Assembly (NCBI GenBank): GCA_013821605.1
Contig: JACDGP010000041.1
Location: forward strand, 1 to 41,399
Source: Herpetosiphonaceae bacterium
Lineage (GTDB): Bacteria; Chloroflexota; Chloroflexia; Chloroflexales; Kallotenuaceae
DNA: 41,399 bases
Direction: 5' to 3'
The notes beneath the pieces were generated by a model that saw nothing but the letters and a program-made list of their open reading frames with translations, ran no database searches and was not told the DNA's origin. A program made the position numbers and the translations under genes. How positions within the stretch are numbered: the first letter of the stretch is position 1; each line of letters opens with the position of its first letter. Positions 1-7,873 of this stretch are shown here, piece after piece.

Positions 1-491
1 ATACCGATCCGACCGGGCATTATCAAGCCATTCCTACAGATGGTGAAGGTAGTGAAGGCGGCGGATGGGCCCCACCGGACATAGTAGGGGGTGGTGGGGC
101 CAGTGGTGATGGCGGTGGCGAAGCAGCAGGTGGTGAAGCAACGGATGGTGCAGAAAGTTGGTCGGACAGTCTAGGGAATAATACTCAGGAAGGCTCTTCT
201 AGCACCGTTGTCGAGAAAGTTGGCAAACCGCCAACAGGTGCACGACCGTCTGGTTATCGTAAAGGGGTTACTGATCAGGTCCAAGCCAAGAATAACGGAA
301 AGTGTATTTATTGTGGTGAGGATGCCGACACTAACGATCATGTGCGCCCATGGAAAGAGATAAAGGAGGGCGCATCCAGCCGAAGTGAGGAACTCGATCG
401 CTATAATGATGTACATAATTTGGAACCGGCTTGTCGATCGTGTAATTCTTCAAAAGGAGCGAGAGATGGACCAAATCCCAACAGAAATTAG
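1..491 (+). CDS. RHS-repeat protein C-terminus with HNH nuclease toxin domain (5' end outside window)
   Basis: The reading frame enters at base 3 with TDPTGH, the end of the conserved RHS tip block that precedes the variable toxin in RHS polymorphic toxins. A Gly/Glu/Ala-rich linker follows. The last ~70 residues form a treble-clef HNH domain: CIYCG, then NDHVRPWKEI (the His of the nuclease motif), then YNDVHNLEPACRSCNSSKG with the Asn/His pair and the second CxxC zinc knuckle. In this family such a domain is a metal-dependent DNA nuclease delivered into rival cells. The stop is at 489-491. The RHS shell and the secretion signal lie upstream of the window, so whether the parent protein is whole cannot be judged; the piece seen is open throughout. 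The SUFU-type gene at 814 is the probable immunity partner, although 322 bases separate the two. Confidence 0.82.
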   Translation, partial: TDPTGHYQAIPTDGEGSEGGGWAPPDIVGGGGASGDGGGEAAGGEATDGAESWSDSLGNNTQEGSSSTVVEKVGKPPTGARPSGYRKGVTDQVQAKNNGKCIYCGEDADTNDHVRPWKEIKEGASSRSEELDRYNDVHNLEPACRSCNSSKGARDGPNPNRN

Positions 492-813
492 TTTGCATCA
501 AGTCATGCTTCTTTATCACTAGGCGTCCTTTAGTAGAGGCACTGAGAAGGGCACTCAACCAGTAGTCGTAACTGGTACACTTGACATCGACTGAGAGCTC
601 TTCGATACGGGCTCTGTCCGTATAAATCTAAATCTCGGGCAGAGATAGGCTAAAATTTAGCGTGTTTATGGTTGCTTGTGTTTTGACTTATATCTACCTA
701 GGACTTGGGGAGATTGGCAGATAGATACGCTGATCTTCCCAAGCTCATGAGTCAGCTAGTGTCCTTTACAAGGTATAGACTTAGCATTGTTTACTAGAGG
801 TGGGGATCAATGT
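492..813 (+). other. Non-coding spacer between toxin tip and SUFU gene, with a strong hairpin
   Basis: I find no convincing gene in these 322 bases; every frame is broken by stops. The stretch is more AT-rich than the core genes. It holds an 11-bp stem (704-714 pairing with 733-743, one G-U pair) with an 18-base loop and no T-tract after it. The hairpin lies 70 bases ahead of the SUFU start and may be a regulatory leader or part of a lost element. A ribosome-binding site (GAGGTGGGG, about 796-804) lies at the 3' end and serves the next gene. Confidence 0.5.
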
Positions 814-1404
814 ATGGATGATGAAGCAAGAGATACCGAATTAATAAATCATTATACGAAATTTCTTGGTCAGCGGAGCTGCCTATTCGAGTTTAAGCAA
901 CTGGATCCTCCATCGCCCAATCCTATCATTGTCTTAGAGTTTCCTCCTCGCGCCGAAGGATTTGATTGGGTCTATGTCACAGTTGGGGCGGGCCGAAAAC
1001 CAATGCCGAAAACGAAGGATCCGAAACATCGTGTTGAGTTCTTGCTGTACTCGAGACAATGCCAAGCTGAGTTAGCGCATGTGTTAGCTCAGATAGCCGC
1101 ATACCCGTTTGTGAACAATACGCTTTTGGCTGCAGGTCATACCATCGCTGGAACTTCTCACGAAGGTGTCATACCTGGATCACCATTAACCGAATTCCTC
1201 ATTACCCCAGTATATTTTGAGGCAGAAGACTTTGATACGATTCGTCACACCGATGGCACCCATACAGAAGTTTTGTGGGCTACACCTCTATATCTATCGG
1301 AACGGATGTTCGTCAAAGAACGGGGTTGGAAGGTATTAGTGGAAGAGTTGTTCATTGAACACGAGGTTGAACCGGCAGATTTGTGGCGCGCTCGGGTTAT
1401 CTAG
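814..1404 (+). CDS. SUFU-superfamily immunity protein
   Basis: This is a 196-residue protein of the Suppressor-of-fused fold. Family hallmarks visible are YVTVGAG, HRVEFLLYSR, TPVYFEAEDF and LWATPLYLSERMF, followed by a C-terminal WKVLVEEL helix and the ADLWR end. Bacterial SUFU-like proteins are established as immunity proteins that bind and neutralise polymorphic nuclease toxins, commonly HNH types. Its place just downstream of an RHS tip carrying an HNH domain fits that role exactly. I chose the ATG at 814 over an in-frame TTG at 787, because a GAGGTGGGG ribosome-binding site ends about 9 bases before it. No signal peptide or membrane segment is present, as expected for a cytoplasmic inhibitor. 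It is much shorter than animal SUFU but usual for bacterial single-domain members. Confidence 0.85.
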   Translation: MDDEARDTELINHYTKFLGQRSCLFEFKQLDPPSPNPIIVLEFPPRAEGFDWVYVTVGAGRKPMPKTKDPKHRVEFLLYSRQCQAELAHVLAQIAAYPFVNNTLLAAGHTIAGTSHEGVIPGSPLTEFLITPVYFEAEDFDTIRHTDGTHTEVLWATPLYLSERMFVKERGWKVLVEELFIEHEVEPADLWRARVI

Positions 1405-1514
1405 TGAAGTGATGCAATGATAGCCACAAATCCATCAACATACAGTACTATTTGTTGTGGGTAGCAGGCGGCAGAATGACATTAGCCAGAGGACGCGCAA
1501 CTCCACGGCGCAGC

Positions 1515-2292
1515 TGTTGGATGACACGACGGGTTTGCTGTTCTACAACGCACGCTACTACGACCCGCTGCGAGGCCGGTTTATGACTCTGACAGCATTG
1601 TGCTGGGAACAGCCAGCGCAAGTGGTGGTGCGGCGACGCTTGGCGGTGGCAGCACAACGCCGCTGACGGTGGACTTCCACGAGCCAGGCTTCGTCAGCCA
1701 ACTCAACCAGCACAACGCGGTGACGGGCAGCATGGGCTTCTGGTTCCAGTTGAGCAGCGAGGAGCAGCGCAAGGCCGAGAGTCCGATGGGACCGGCTAAT
1801 CCCCAGGCGCTCAACCGCTATTCCTACGTGCTCAATAACCCGCTGCGGTATACCGATCCGACTGGGCATAGTGTTTACATATCATGCGCAATTTGTGGTG
1901 ATTGGTTCAGCATCGCTACATGGTCACCATGGGCGAAGTATGTCATGTTTGCAACGTGCATGGTGATCGGATGCCATGTTGACTTTGATCGTGACGTTGT
2001 CGCAGGCCCAACGCGTGAGGAATTTGCTACCATGGGTATAACCAGCATGGTAAGCGTGGTAGGCGGTCCACTTACTGGCTTTACTAGGCATGGGCTCGAT
2101 CAAATAATCTCACGTGATGAGCATGGAGTTAGTAATCTTGCTATCCTTGATACTCTCAAGAATCCATTGCAAGTAATAGAACAGAAGAATGGTACATACA
2201 AGTGGATAGGGCAGTATGCTACCCTGGTCTTAAATGATGCCGGCAAAGTTGTATCGGCTTGGGCAACAAGCCGGGAAGGGTGGCGTTATTAA
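1515..2292 (+). pseudogene. Frameshifted RHS tip fragment with a second C-terminal toxin domain
   Basis: The first frame reads TAQLLDDTTGLLFYNARYYDP then GRFMT, the classic end of the RHS shell. At about 1583-1590 the homology moves to another frame (DSIVLGTASASGG onward), best explained by loss of one base between GRFMT and SDSIV. The second frame runs open through YSYVLNNPLRYTDPTGH to a stop at 2290-2292. No RHS core lies upstream and no start codon is evident, so this is a displaced tip cassette rather than a full gene. The ~140 residues after the tip have a hydrophobic stretch and end in a compact domain with TRHGLDQIISRD, then YATLVLNDAGKVVSAW and a final GWRY. The His-rich start and strand-rich end recall BECR-type RNase toxins, but that assignment is a guess. 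If the frameshift is real, the piece serves only as a recombination donor. Confidence 0.75.
1735..1869 (+). repeat. Conserved RHS tip block, copy with intact tip-to-toxin junction
   Basis: This direct repeat of about 130 bases encodes the block from LSSEEQ through NPQALNRYSYVLNN to YTDPTGH. It matches the stretch at 3357-3489 closely, including an identical 20-base run (1801-1820 and 3421-3440, exactly 1620 bases apart). The first 22 bases of the window are the end of a third copy. Such shared blocks are where recombination swaps toxin tips on RHS genes. Confidence 0.8.
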
Positions 2293-2309
2293 CCTCATGA
2301 GGTATTCAT

Positions 2310-2555
2310 ATGACACACAAGTACTTAAGACCATCCGAAATTCAACTTCTATATGAAGTTATTTCAAGACAAGATCCTGGGCTAAAACCTGTACTTGATT
2401 CTCTCGGCGTTGTAACATTGACTCAACAGAGGCGTGAAAGCCTACGGGGAGCAATTGCAGCAGAGCTGACCGAAACTGGCTTGGATGAGGAATATGAGCC
2501 GAATCAGCGTGGCCTGCTACTTGAAGAACTAATCGATGCTCTGGGCTATTTGTAA
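2310..2555 (+). CDS. Small protein, probable immunity partner of the second toxin
   Basis: This 81-residue, acidic, mostly helical cytoplasmic protein begins 17 bases after the stop of the RHS toxin tip. An ATGAGGT ribosome-binding site sits about 7 bases before the ATG. The sequence has a heptad-like middle (VVTLTQQRRESLRGAIAAEL) and an acidic end (LLLEELIDALGYL). I do not recognise a named family. Small size, acidity and position directly behind a toxin are typical of immunity genes, and that is the whole case for the role. The gene is intact although the toxin reading frame before it is broken, which is common where a cell keeps protection against siblings. Another helical regulatory protein is possible. 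Confidence 0.55.
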   Translation: MTHKYLRPSEIQLLYEVISRQDPGLKPVLDSLGVVTLTQQRRESLRGAIAAELTETGLDEEYEPNQRGLLLEELIDALGYL

Positions 2556-2915
2556 ACCACAAAGAGGTCAGATATCCAAAGCAGCTCGAATTGGGTTTAC
2601 CCTATCGGCGGCAGCAACTCAGACAACTCGTCTCTATCGTGCAGTTAGTGAAGAAGAGTATTAACAACTGGTAGCCACTGGAAAGTTCGAAGTAGGGCCT
2701 AATTCCCTTGGTGGCAAATTTTTTGCTGAGACAGCTGAACACGCGTGTCGTGGAGCGAGGCATTTGGCGGGAACTTCAGAGTCATAGCCGTGGATGTTCC
2801 AGTCGAGATAGTAAACAACTTCATGCGATGGTCAATGCTGGATGGTATTGGTCCTGCTCGATATGCAGAATTGGAACAGCTTACCAAAGCTTTCTTTAGA
2901 GAAGAGGTTAAATGA
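2554..2915 (+). pseudogene. Decayed RHS-type C-terminal toxin domain (stop codon plus frameshift)
   Basis: Reading from base 2554, one frame gives TLSAAATQTTRLYRAVSEEEY, then an in-frame TAA, then QLVATGKFEVGPNSLGG and KFFAETAEHA. Near 2745-2751 the homology shifts frame (one base lost) to SEAFGGNFRVIAVDVPVEIV and on to DGIGPARYAELEQLTKAFF, ending in EEVK with a TGA at 2913-2915. Joined, these pieces make a coherent domain of about 120 residues that is otherwise invisible because it is split. The LYRAVS start and KFFAETAEHA centre suggest an ADP-ribosyltransferase-like RHS toxin, but I hold that loosely. The stop overlaps the next gene's ATG (ATGA), the coupling expected of a toxin-immunity pair. 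No RHS tip block precedes it, so it is a stranded toxin remnant. Confidence 0.7.
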
Positions 2916-3220
2916 CAGTTGTTGCAAAAGCACGAATACATTGGGTTTCCCCTGAAAGAGGAGGCCGTATGTTGCCTCCCTCCGGACTACAATACTCCAC
3001 CGTAGCGCGTTTTGAAGACGATGCTAACAATTGGCCGAATGAGGCATGGAGTATCGTTGTTGAGTTGAGTGGTCAACTACCTGCATCACTTGAGACAACG
3101 GCAAACATTCGTTTTCTCGTTCCGAATGCTCCGAATCGACTGCTACAACCGGGGAGTCGATTTGAACTTTATGAGGGACGTAGGATGGTTGCCAACGGGC
3201 AAGTGATCGACTCTGAATGA
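2912..3220 (+). CDS. EF-Tu-barrel-like small protein, candidate immunity protein
   Basis: This 102-residue protein starts at an ATG that overlaps the stop of the decayed toxin. The sequence runs KARIHWVSPERGGR, YSTVARFEDDANNWPNEAWS and VVEL, and ends NRLLQPGSRFELYEGRRMVANGQV. The alternation of a lead-in strand, a variable loop and the PGSRFELYEG turn resembles small stand-alone proteins built on the beta-barrel of elongation-factor C-terminal domains. There is no nucleotide-binding domain and no membrane segment. The overlap with the toxin frame argues that it is, or was, the toxin's immunity protein. With the toxin broken it would now be an orphan antidote. The role is inferred from position alone. 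Confidence 0.6.
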   Translation: MTVVAKARIHWVSPERGGRMLPPSGLQYSTVARFEDDANNWPNEAWSIVVELSGQLPASLETTANIRFLVPNAPNRLLQPGSRFELYEGRRMVANGQVIDSE

Positions 3221-3356
3221 ACTAGTACACATTCAGTTCATCACAATTGTATCTATAGCAGAGTTGGGGAAGGTATAGCAAATCAATTACCACACCACTA
3301 TCGGTATTGCTGAATATAGGAGAACAGCTTATCGTCGTGCATCACGATGTGAGCCA

Positions 3357-3489
3357 ATCTTCGTTTTAGTTGAGCAGCGAGGAGCGGAGCAAGGCTGAGC
3401 GTCTGATGGGACCGGCCGATCCCCAGGCGCTCAACCGCTACAGCTACCTGCTCAATAATCCACTGCGCTATACCGATCCGATGGGCCAC
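3357..3489 (+). repeat. Conserved RHS tip block, downstream remnant copy
   Basis: This is a direct repeat of 1735-1869, covering LSSEERSKAERL, MGPADPQALNRYSYLLNN and YTDPMGH. Homology begins abruptly near 3357-3363 inside the codons for FQLSSEE, with a stop codon (TAG at 3367-3369) just upstream in the same frame. The copy is therefore cut off at its 5' end. Confidence 0.75.
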
Positions 3490-3525
3490 GTACTCCTCAA
3501 TAGTGCTCGAAGCGCAAAACTGTGA
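3363..3525 (+). pseudogene. RHS tip remnant without core or toxin
   Basis: From 3370 an open frame reads LSSEERSKAERLMGPADPQA, NRYSYLLNNPLRYTDPMGH and then a short VLLNSARSAKL before TGA at 3523-3525. It is the RHS tip end followed by 11 residues in place of a toxin. It carries no start, no RHS shell and no effector. It abuts the 3' end of gyrA (convergent, 7 bases apart), so the RHS array has probably been truncated against the conserved gene. The 137 bases before it (3221-3357) hold nothing I can identify. Confidence 0.7.
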
Positions 3526-3532
3526 CGGACCC

Positions 3533-6500
3533 CTATAACAAACGTTCTTGACTAGCACCGTTCGTACCATTTTTACCATTCGTCGCATGGTCCCCGTCGG
3601 CTGTGGACATCAGCGGCACAATGGCTTCGACCGCCGACATCACAGCCGAGCTCGGCTCGTCATCTTGCGGCGGCTCAACGGAGAAGGTCGCAACAGCATC
3701 CTTGGGACCCAAATGCATGATGGTCACACCCTGGGTAGAGCGACCGAGCTGCGAGATGGACGCTATGTGGGTTTTAAGCACAATCCCCTGCTTCGAGATC
3801 AGCGTCAGCACATCCGTCGGCTTCACCACCTGTGCCGCCGCAATCTGGTCACCATCGCGTAGCTTGATCGTGATCACGCCCATGCCCGCGCGGCCCTTAA
3901 CCGGATAGTCGTTGAGTGCCGTGCGCTTGCCGAAGCCCTTAGTTGTTACTACCAGCAGCGCGCTACCGTCTTCGACCAGGTCCATACTGACCAAGCGGTC
4001 GTCTTCGCGGATATTCATTCCTTGCACGCCGCTGGCCGGCCGGCCCATCGCCCGTACCTCCGATTGCTCGAAGCGAATCGTCTGGCCCATGCACGATGTC
4101 AGCAAAATGTCCTCGTCGCCCGTGCTGGGGCGGACCCAGCGCAATTCGTCGCCCGGCTCTAAGCCAATTGCGATCAAGCCATTCGAGCGGACCGAGCTAT
4201 ATTCGCTCAAGATCGTCCGCTTGATCTTGCCCTTGACTGTCGCCATCACCAGGAACTCGCCCTGCGTAAAGTCAGGAACGTTCAGGATCGAGGTAATCTG
4301 CTCGCCGGGTTCGAGCGAGATCAGATTGACGAGCGGCAAGCCCTTGGCCGTACGCGACGCATCCGGCACCTCATGTGCTTTCAGCTGATAGACCTTGCCC
4401 CGGTCGGTAAAGAACAGCAGGTCGTCCAGCGAGCGGCAGGTCACCATATGCTCGACCACATCGGCTTCGCGCGTGGCCATGCCTTTGATGCCTTTGCCAC
4501 CCCGGTGCTGCGGTCGATAGGTATCGGCCGGCAGCCGCTTGATATAGCCACGGTCGGTAACGGTGACCAGCACCTGAATATCGGGGATCAAATCTTCGGC
4601 CGAAATGTCACCAGTAGCCTCGGCTGCAATGCGAGTACGGCGCGCGCTGCCGTACTTTTCCTTGAGATAGACCATGTCCTGCTTGATGATACCCATGACC
4701 CGTTGTTCGCTTTCCAGAATCGCTTCGAGCTCACCGATCAGCTTGGTGACCTCACGATACTCATCTTCGATCCGTTTGCGCTCCATGCTGGCCAGGCGGC
4801 CCAACTGCATTTCCAAAATCGCGTTGGCTTGCAGTTCACTTAGGCGAAAGCCATGTTGCAGATTGTTGCGGGCCGAGTCGCGCGTCCGTGATTCGCGAAT
4901 CGTGCGAATAATCTCATCGAGGTTATCGATGGCGATCTTCAAGCCTTCGAGGATATGCGCACGGGCCCGCGCACGCGCCAGTTCAAACTCGGTCCGGCGC
5001 CGAATCACCGTTTCACGGTATTCGATATAGTGCTTCAACGCCTGCTTCAACGTCAGCACACGCGGATGGTTGCCATCAACCAGCGCCAGCATGTTGACGC
5101 CGAAGGTGACCTGCATCGAGGTGAACTTGAAGAGTTGGTTGAGCACCTTTTTGGGCTGAGCATCCTGCTTCAATATCACGACCAGACGAATGCCCGTGCG
5201 GTCGGACTCGTCGCGCACGTCGCGGATACCGTCAATCTTCTTTTCCTTGACGAGCTCCGCAATGCGCTCTTGCAGGCGCGCCTTGTTGACTTGATAGGGT
5301 AACTCGGTGAGCACGATATGGAAGGCACCACGCGCGGCCTCTTCGATATGCGCCTTGGCCCGAATAATGATATGGCCTCGGCCCGTCGAGTAGCCACTGA
5401 CAATGCCTTCGTTGCCCAGGATCGTGCCGCCGGTCGGGAAGTCTGGTCCCGGAATAAGCGCCATGAGTTCTTCAACGGTCGCCTCTGGTTTGTCGATCAG
5501 CAACGTGATCCCATCGCAAAGCTCGTTGAGGTTATGCGGCGGAATATTGGTCGCCATACCGACGGCGATACCGGCAGCACCATTCAGCAACAAATTAGGA
5601 ATTTTCGCCGGTAGGACTGAGGGTTGCATGTACGATCCATCGAAGTTCGGTACAAAATCAACCGTATTCTTGTCAATATCGAAGAGTAATTCTTCCGCAA
5701 TGGCTGATAAACGTGCTTCCGTATATCTATAAGCGGCCGCTGCGTCCCCGTCGATGCTGTTGTGAACAATACATCCGTTCGCAAGCATAAAATTATGATG
5801 CTCATCGACGGTGATATCATATACGTCAACGCGTTCGTCAAGCCGTTGTACATCCACAACACGATGATTATGTACTGCAGCCACATCCAGCAGTTCATCA
5901 AAGCTATTGAAGTAGCTTAAAGCTTTCTGGCTATTAGGAATCCAGTTGGCATTACGGCGTGCATCATACACTGCCGTTGTAATATCCTCCCGGTTACACT
6001 CTGCCAACAAACGTGCAACATAGCCGGCGATCTTAGTCCGCATGACTTGACGGCTGTAGTCACCGTCACTCCATTTTTGCCGTAGAGAAGTTGCCGACTT
6101 CTGAGCCAACTCGGTCATTACTCTTGGATTCTCTGCTACACGCCGAGCATAATCATGCTTCCTACCCTCTAGATGAGCTGCACGGAAGGTAGGATCTTGC
6201 CATTGCTGTGCAATTTTTGCCCGATGCTGCTCGCGCGTGGCGGGGTCGGCCCATAGCTTCTGCGCCATCTTACGATGATGATCAGGAGCGTACTTAGCAC
6301 GATACTCCGGGTTTTGCCATAACTGGCGAGAATTTTCACTGATACGTGCACGTACTTCTGGTGATGAGAGAGCAGCGATGATGGTACGCTTAATCTCGGC
6401 GCGCATCGTCTCGTCTTGCCACATAGCGCGGCTCTTCTCATCTATGATCCGCGACACACGAGCTTTTTCGGTAGGCGTTAAAGGACGAGTGTGTGATCCT

Positions 6501-7642
6501 CTGAGTACACGACTCATCTTGGCACGATAATCCGGATCTTGCCAAAGCTGTCGCAGCATTTCACCTTGCTTCTGGGCTAATTCAGGATGAGCAGCATGTC
6601 GTTCACGAAGCGATTGAGCAACGCGCTTTCCATTTGCATCACGGAAGGCTGCGCTCTGGTTTTGCGTCACCATTCGATGGCGGCGTTCCTCAACGACCTC
6701 CGGATGCTCGGCGTAATACTGCTGCACACCCGCGCGTTGTGCGGCACGAAACTCATCTTGCTGCCAAAGCGCCTGAATCTGATCCATATGCAGATGCAAG
6801 TGTTCCAGCCAATTCATCCGTTCGATGTTAGTGGGCCGATTATCAAAGCGATTAAAGTTTTTATGATGACGTACAAATGGACGCTTGATAGATTGATTCC
6901 GACCGTGCGCATCGTTATACTCATCCGCTAACCGATGTACAAACTCATACTCGCCCGTTGTAGGCTGTAAAACGCGCAGGTAATCATTTGTCTTTGCGTC
7001 TAACGGCTTGGTGTCGAAATATCCAGCCATCAAACTGTCATCGATTGTGAGGTACTGTGCCTCTTTCCATTCTCCATTACGGAGCATAAAACGATGCTCG
7101 GGCGTGCAGCGCACCTTCGAACCGTCGTCAAAGGTCAGCTCGACCAGCTGGGCACCACGACGTGTAATGCGTGAATAACGCCCTTCCCCCACGACGACAC
7201 GCCCTTGCGGATCCATTGAATAGACGTAGAAGATTTCATCACGCGGCAATTGTGCGAGTTCGGCAAAGCTGCGTTCGGTCCCATCCAGTAACTTAATTTT
7301 TGTGTCACCGATGAAACAACCGAAGTTCCCTTGTCCATCGACCAGCGGCTCGCGCATGTTCCATTCCTGGGCCATGCGGACCAACGCTTCATAGACCGAT
7401 GAGTCGCCGTGGGGGTGCATTTTGCCCAGCACATCACCAACAATACGCGCGCACTTTTTGTGGGCTGTATTATGGCGAACACCCATATCCCACATGCCGT
7501 ACATAATGCGGCGTTGCACCGGTTTCAACCCGTCGCGTACGTCTGGCAAGGCCCGCGACACGATCACGCTCATCGCGTAATCGAGATAGGCGGTTCGCAT
7601 CTCTTCAATAATACTAACGGGTCGTACAAGTCCTATTTCCAC
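3533..7642 (-). CDS. gyrA: DNA gyrase subunit A, precursor with an in-frame intein
   Basis: This is the breakage-reunion subunit of DNA gyrase, which with GyrB introduces negative supercoils using ATP. The precursor is 1369 residues; removing the intein (residues 109-628) leaves an 849-residue GyrA of normal length. The N-terminal part carries GLKPVQRRIMYGM and MHPHGDSSVYEALVRMAQ. The catalytic tyrosine is in AAAYRYTEARL (Tyr640 of the precursor, Tyr120 after splicing). The C-terminal propeller has the GyrA box QHRGGKG near residue 1045 (usual form QRRGGKG), which marks gyrase rather than topoisomerase IV. An acidic, low-complexity tail closes it. The start is GTG at 7642 with GGAGG five bases upstream, and a good promoter lies before it. 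The gene runs convergent to the RHS array and is monocistronic in this window. Active gyrase requires splicing. Confidence 0.97.
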   Translation of the reverse strand: MEIGLVRPVSIIEEMRTAYLDYAMSVIVSRALPDVRDGLKPVQRRIMYGMWDMGVRHNTAHKKCARIVGDVLGKMHPHGDSSVYEALVRMAQEWNMREPLVDGQGNFGCFIGDTKIKLLDGTERSFAELAQLPRDEIFYVYSMDPQGRVVVGEGRYSRITRRGAQLVELTFDDGSKVRCTPEHRFMLRNGEWKEAQYLTIDDSLMAGYFDTKPLDAKTNDYLRVLQPTTGEYEFVHRLADEYNDAHGRNQSIKRPFVRHHKNFNRFDNRPTNIERMNWLEHLHLHMDQIQALWQQDEFRAAQRAGVQQYYAEHPEVVEERRHRMVTQNQSAAFRDANGKRVAQSLRERHAAHPELAQKQGEMLRQLWQDPDYRAKMSRVLRGSHTRPLTPTEKARVSRIIDEKSRAMWQDETMRAEIKRTIIAALSSPEVRARISENSRQLWQNPEYRAKYAPDHHRKMAQKLWADPATREQHRAKIAQQWQDPTFRAAHLEGRKHDYARRVAENPRVMTELAQKSATSLRQKWSDGDYSRQVMRTKIAGYVARLLAECNREDITTAVYDARRNANWIPNSQKALSYFNSFDELLDVAAVHNHRVVDVQRLDERVDVYDITVDEHHNFMLANGCIVHNSIDGDAAAAYRYTEARLSAIAEELLFDIDKNTVDFVPNFDGSYMQPSVLPAKIPNLLLNGAAGIAVGMATNIPPHNLNELCDGITLLIDKPEATVEELMALIPGPDFPTGGTILGNEGIVSGYSTGRGHIIIRAKAHIEEAARGAFHIVLTELPYQVNKARLQERIAELVKEKKIDGIRDVRDESDRTGIRLVVILKQDAQPKKVLNQLFKFTSMQVTFGVNMLALVDGNHPRVLTLKQALKHYIEYRETVIRRRTEFELARARARAHILEGLKIAIDNLDEIIRTIRESRTRDSARNNLQHGFRLSELQANAILEMQLGRLASMERKRIEDEYREVTKLIGELEAILESEQRVMGIIKQDMVYLKEKYGSARRTRIAAEATGDISAEDLIPDIQVLVTVTDRGYIKRLPADTYRPQHRGGKGIKGMATREADVVEHMVTCRSLDDLLFFTDRGKVYQLKAHEVPDASRTAKGLPLVNLISLEPGEQITSILNVPDFTQGEFLVMATVKGKIKRTILSEYSSVRSNGLIAIGLEPGDELRWVRPSTGDEDILLTSCMGQTIRFEQSEVRAMGRPASGVQGMNIREDDRLVSMDLVEDGSALLVVTTKGFGKRTALNDYPVKGRAGMGVITIKLRDGDQIAAAQVVKPTDVLTLISKQGIVLKTHIASISQLGRSTQGVTIMHLGPKDAVATFSVEPPQDDEPSSAVMSAVEAIVPLMSTADGDHATNGKNGTNGASQERLL
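5759..7318 (-). other. GyrA intein with HNH homing endonuclease and W-D-P repeats
   Basis: This 520-residue protein intron lies in frame between GQGNFG and SIDGD of gyrase A. Splicing motifs are present: Cys1 in CFIGDTKI, block B with TPEH (72-75), block F VDVYDITVDEHHNFML, and block G CIVHN ending in His-Asn, followed by Ser as the +1 extein residue. This is a class 1 layout. The insert between the splicing halves is not LAGLIDADG. It has an HNH nuclease motif at 151-177 (HHKNFNRFDNRPTNIERMNW and LEHLHLH), then a long basic helical stretch with seven W-x-D/N-type units (Trp 185, 259, 300, 334, 356, 373, 416), for example LWQDPDYRAK and LWQNPEYRAK. These resemble NUMOD3-type DNA-contacting repeats. 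By eye its base composition is clearly more AT-rich than flanking gyrA, as expected for a mobile element. All key residues appear intact. Confidence 0.93.
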
Positions 7643-7693
7643 CGGTGCCTCCGTTGCTATGTATGTGCTCTTTTAGCCTTATAGAATGCGTTA

Positions 7694-7722
7694 ATTATAC
7701 CATGCTGGTATGGGGATGTCGA
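7694..7722 (-). promoter_or_regulatory. Predicted sigma-70-type promoter of gyrA
   Basis: On the minus strand a TCGACA -35 box (7722-7717, 5 of 6 consensus bases) is followed after exactly 17 bases by a perfect TATAAT -10 box (7699-7694), with TGG just upstream (extended -10). Transcription would begin near 7687, giving a leader of about 45 bases before the GTG at 7642. Confidence 0.7.
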
Positions 7723-7804
7723 ATATTTTTAGCGCATACGTTCTGCTATCCTATAGGGGTAACCTTCCGCAGAGGACAATTATCGTTTCTGGCAGTATTC
7801 GCAC

Positions 7805-7810
7805 TATAAT
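7805..7810 (+). promoter_or_regulatory. Possible -10 box of the EamA transporter gene
   Basis: A perfect TATAAT lies 64 bases before the ATG at 7874. The -35 position (about 7782-7787, ATCGTT) is poor, so this rests on the -10 box alone. Confidence 0.35.
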
Positions 7811-7873
7811 GGCGATAAGTCTTTCACAGCAGACTCAGTACGCATCATAGATGGCGGGGCGAAAGAGGAGCAG

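Noticed and set aside
2708-2899. A 63-residue open frame on the + strand
   Set aside because: It is a third frame through the decayed toxin; the other two frames carry the homology.
3548-5030. Several long open frames on the + strand opposite gyrA
   Set aside because: They lie wholly inside the well-supported gyrA frame on the other strand, lack ribosome-binding sites, and read as Arg/Ser/Ala-rich nonsense typical of antisense frames.
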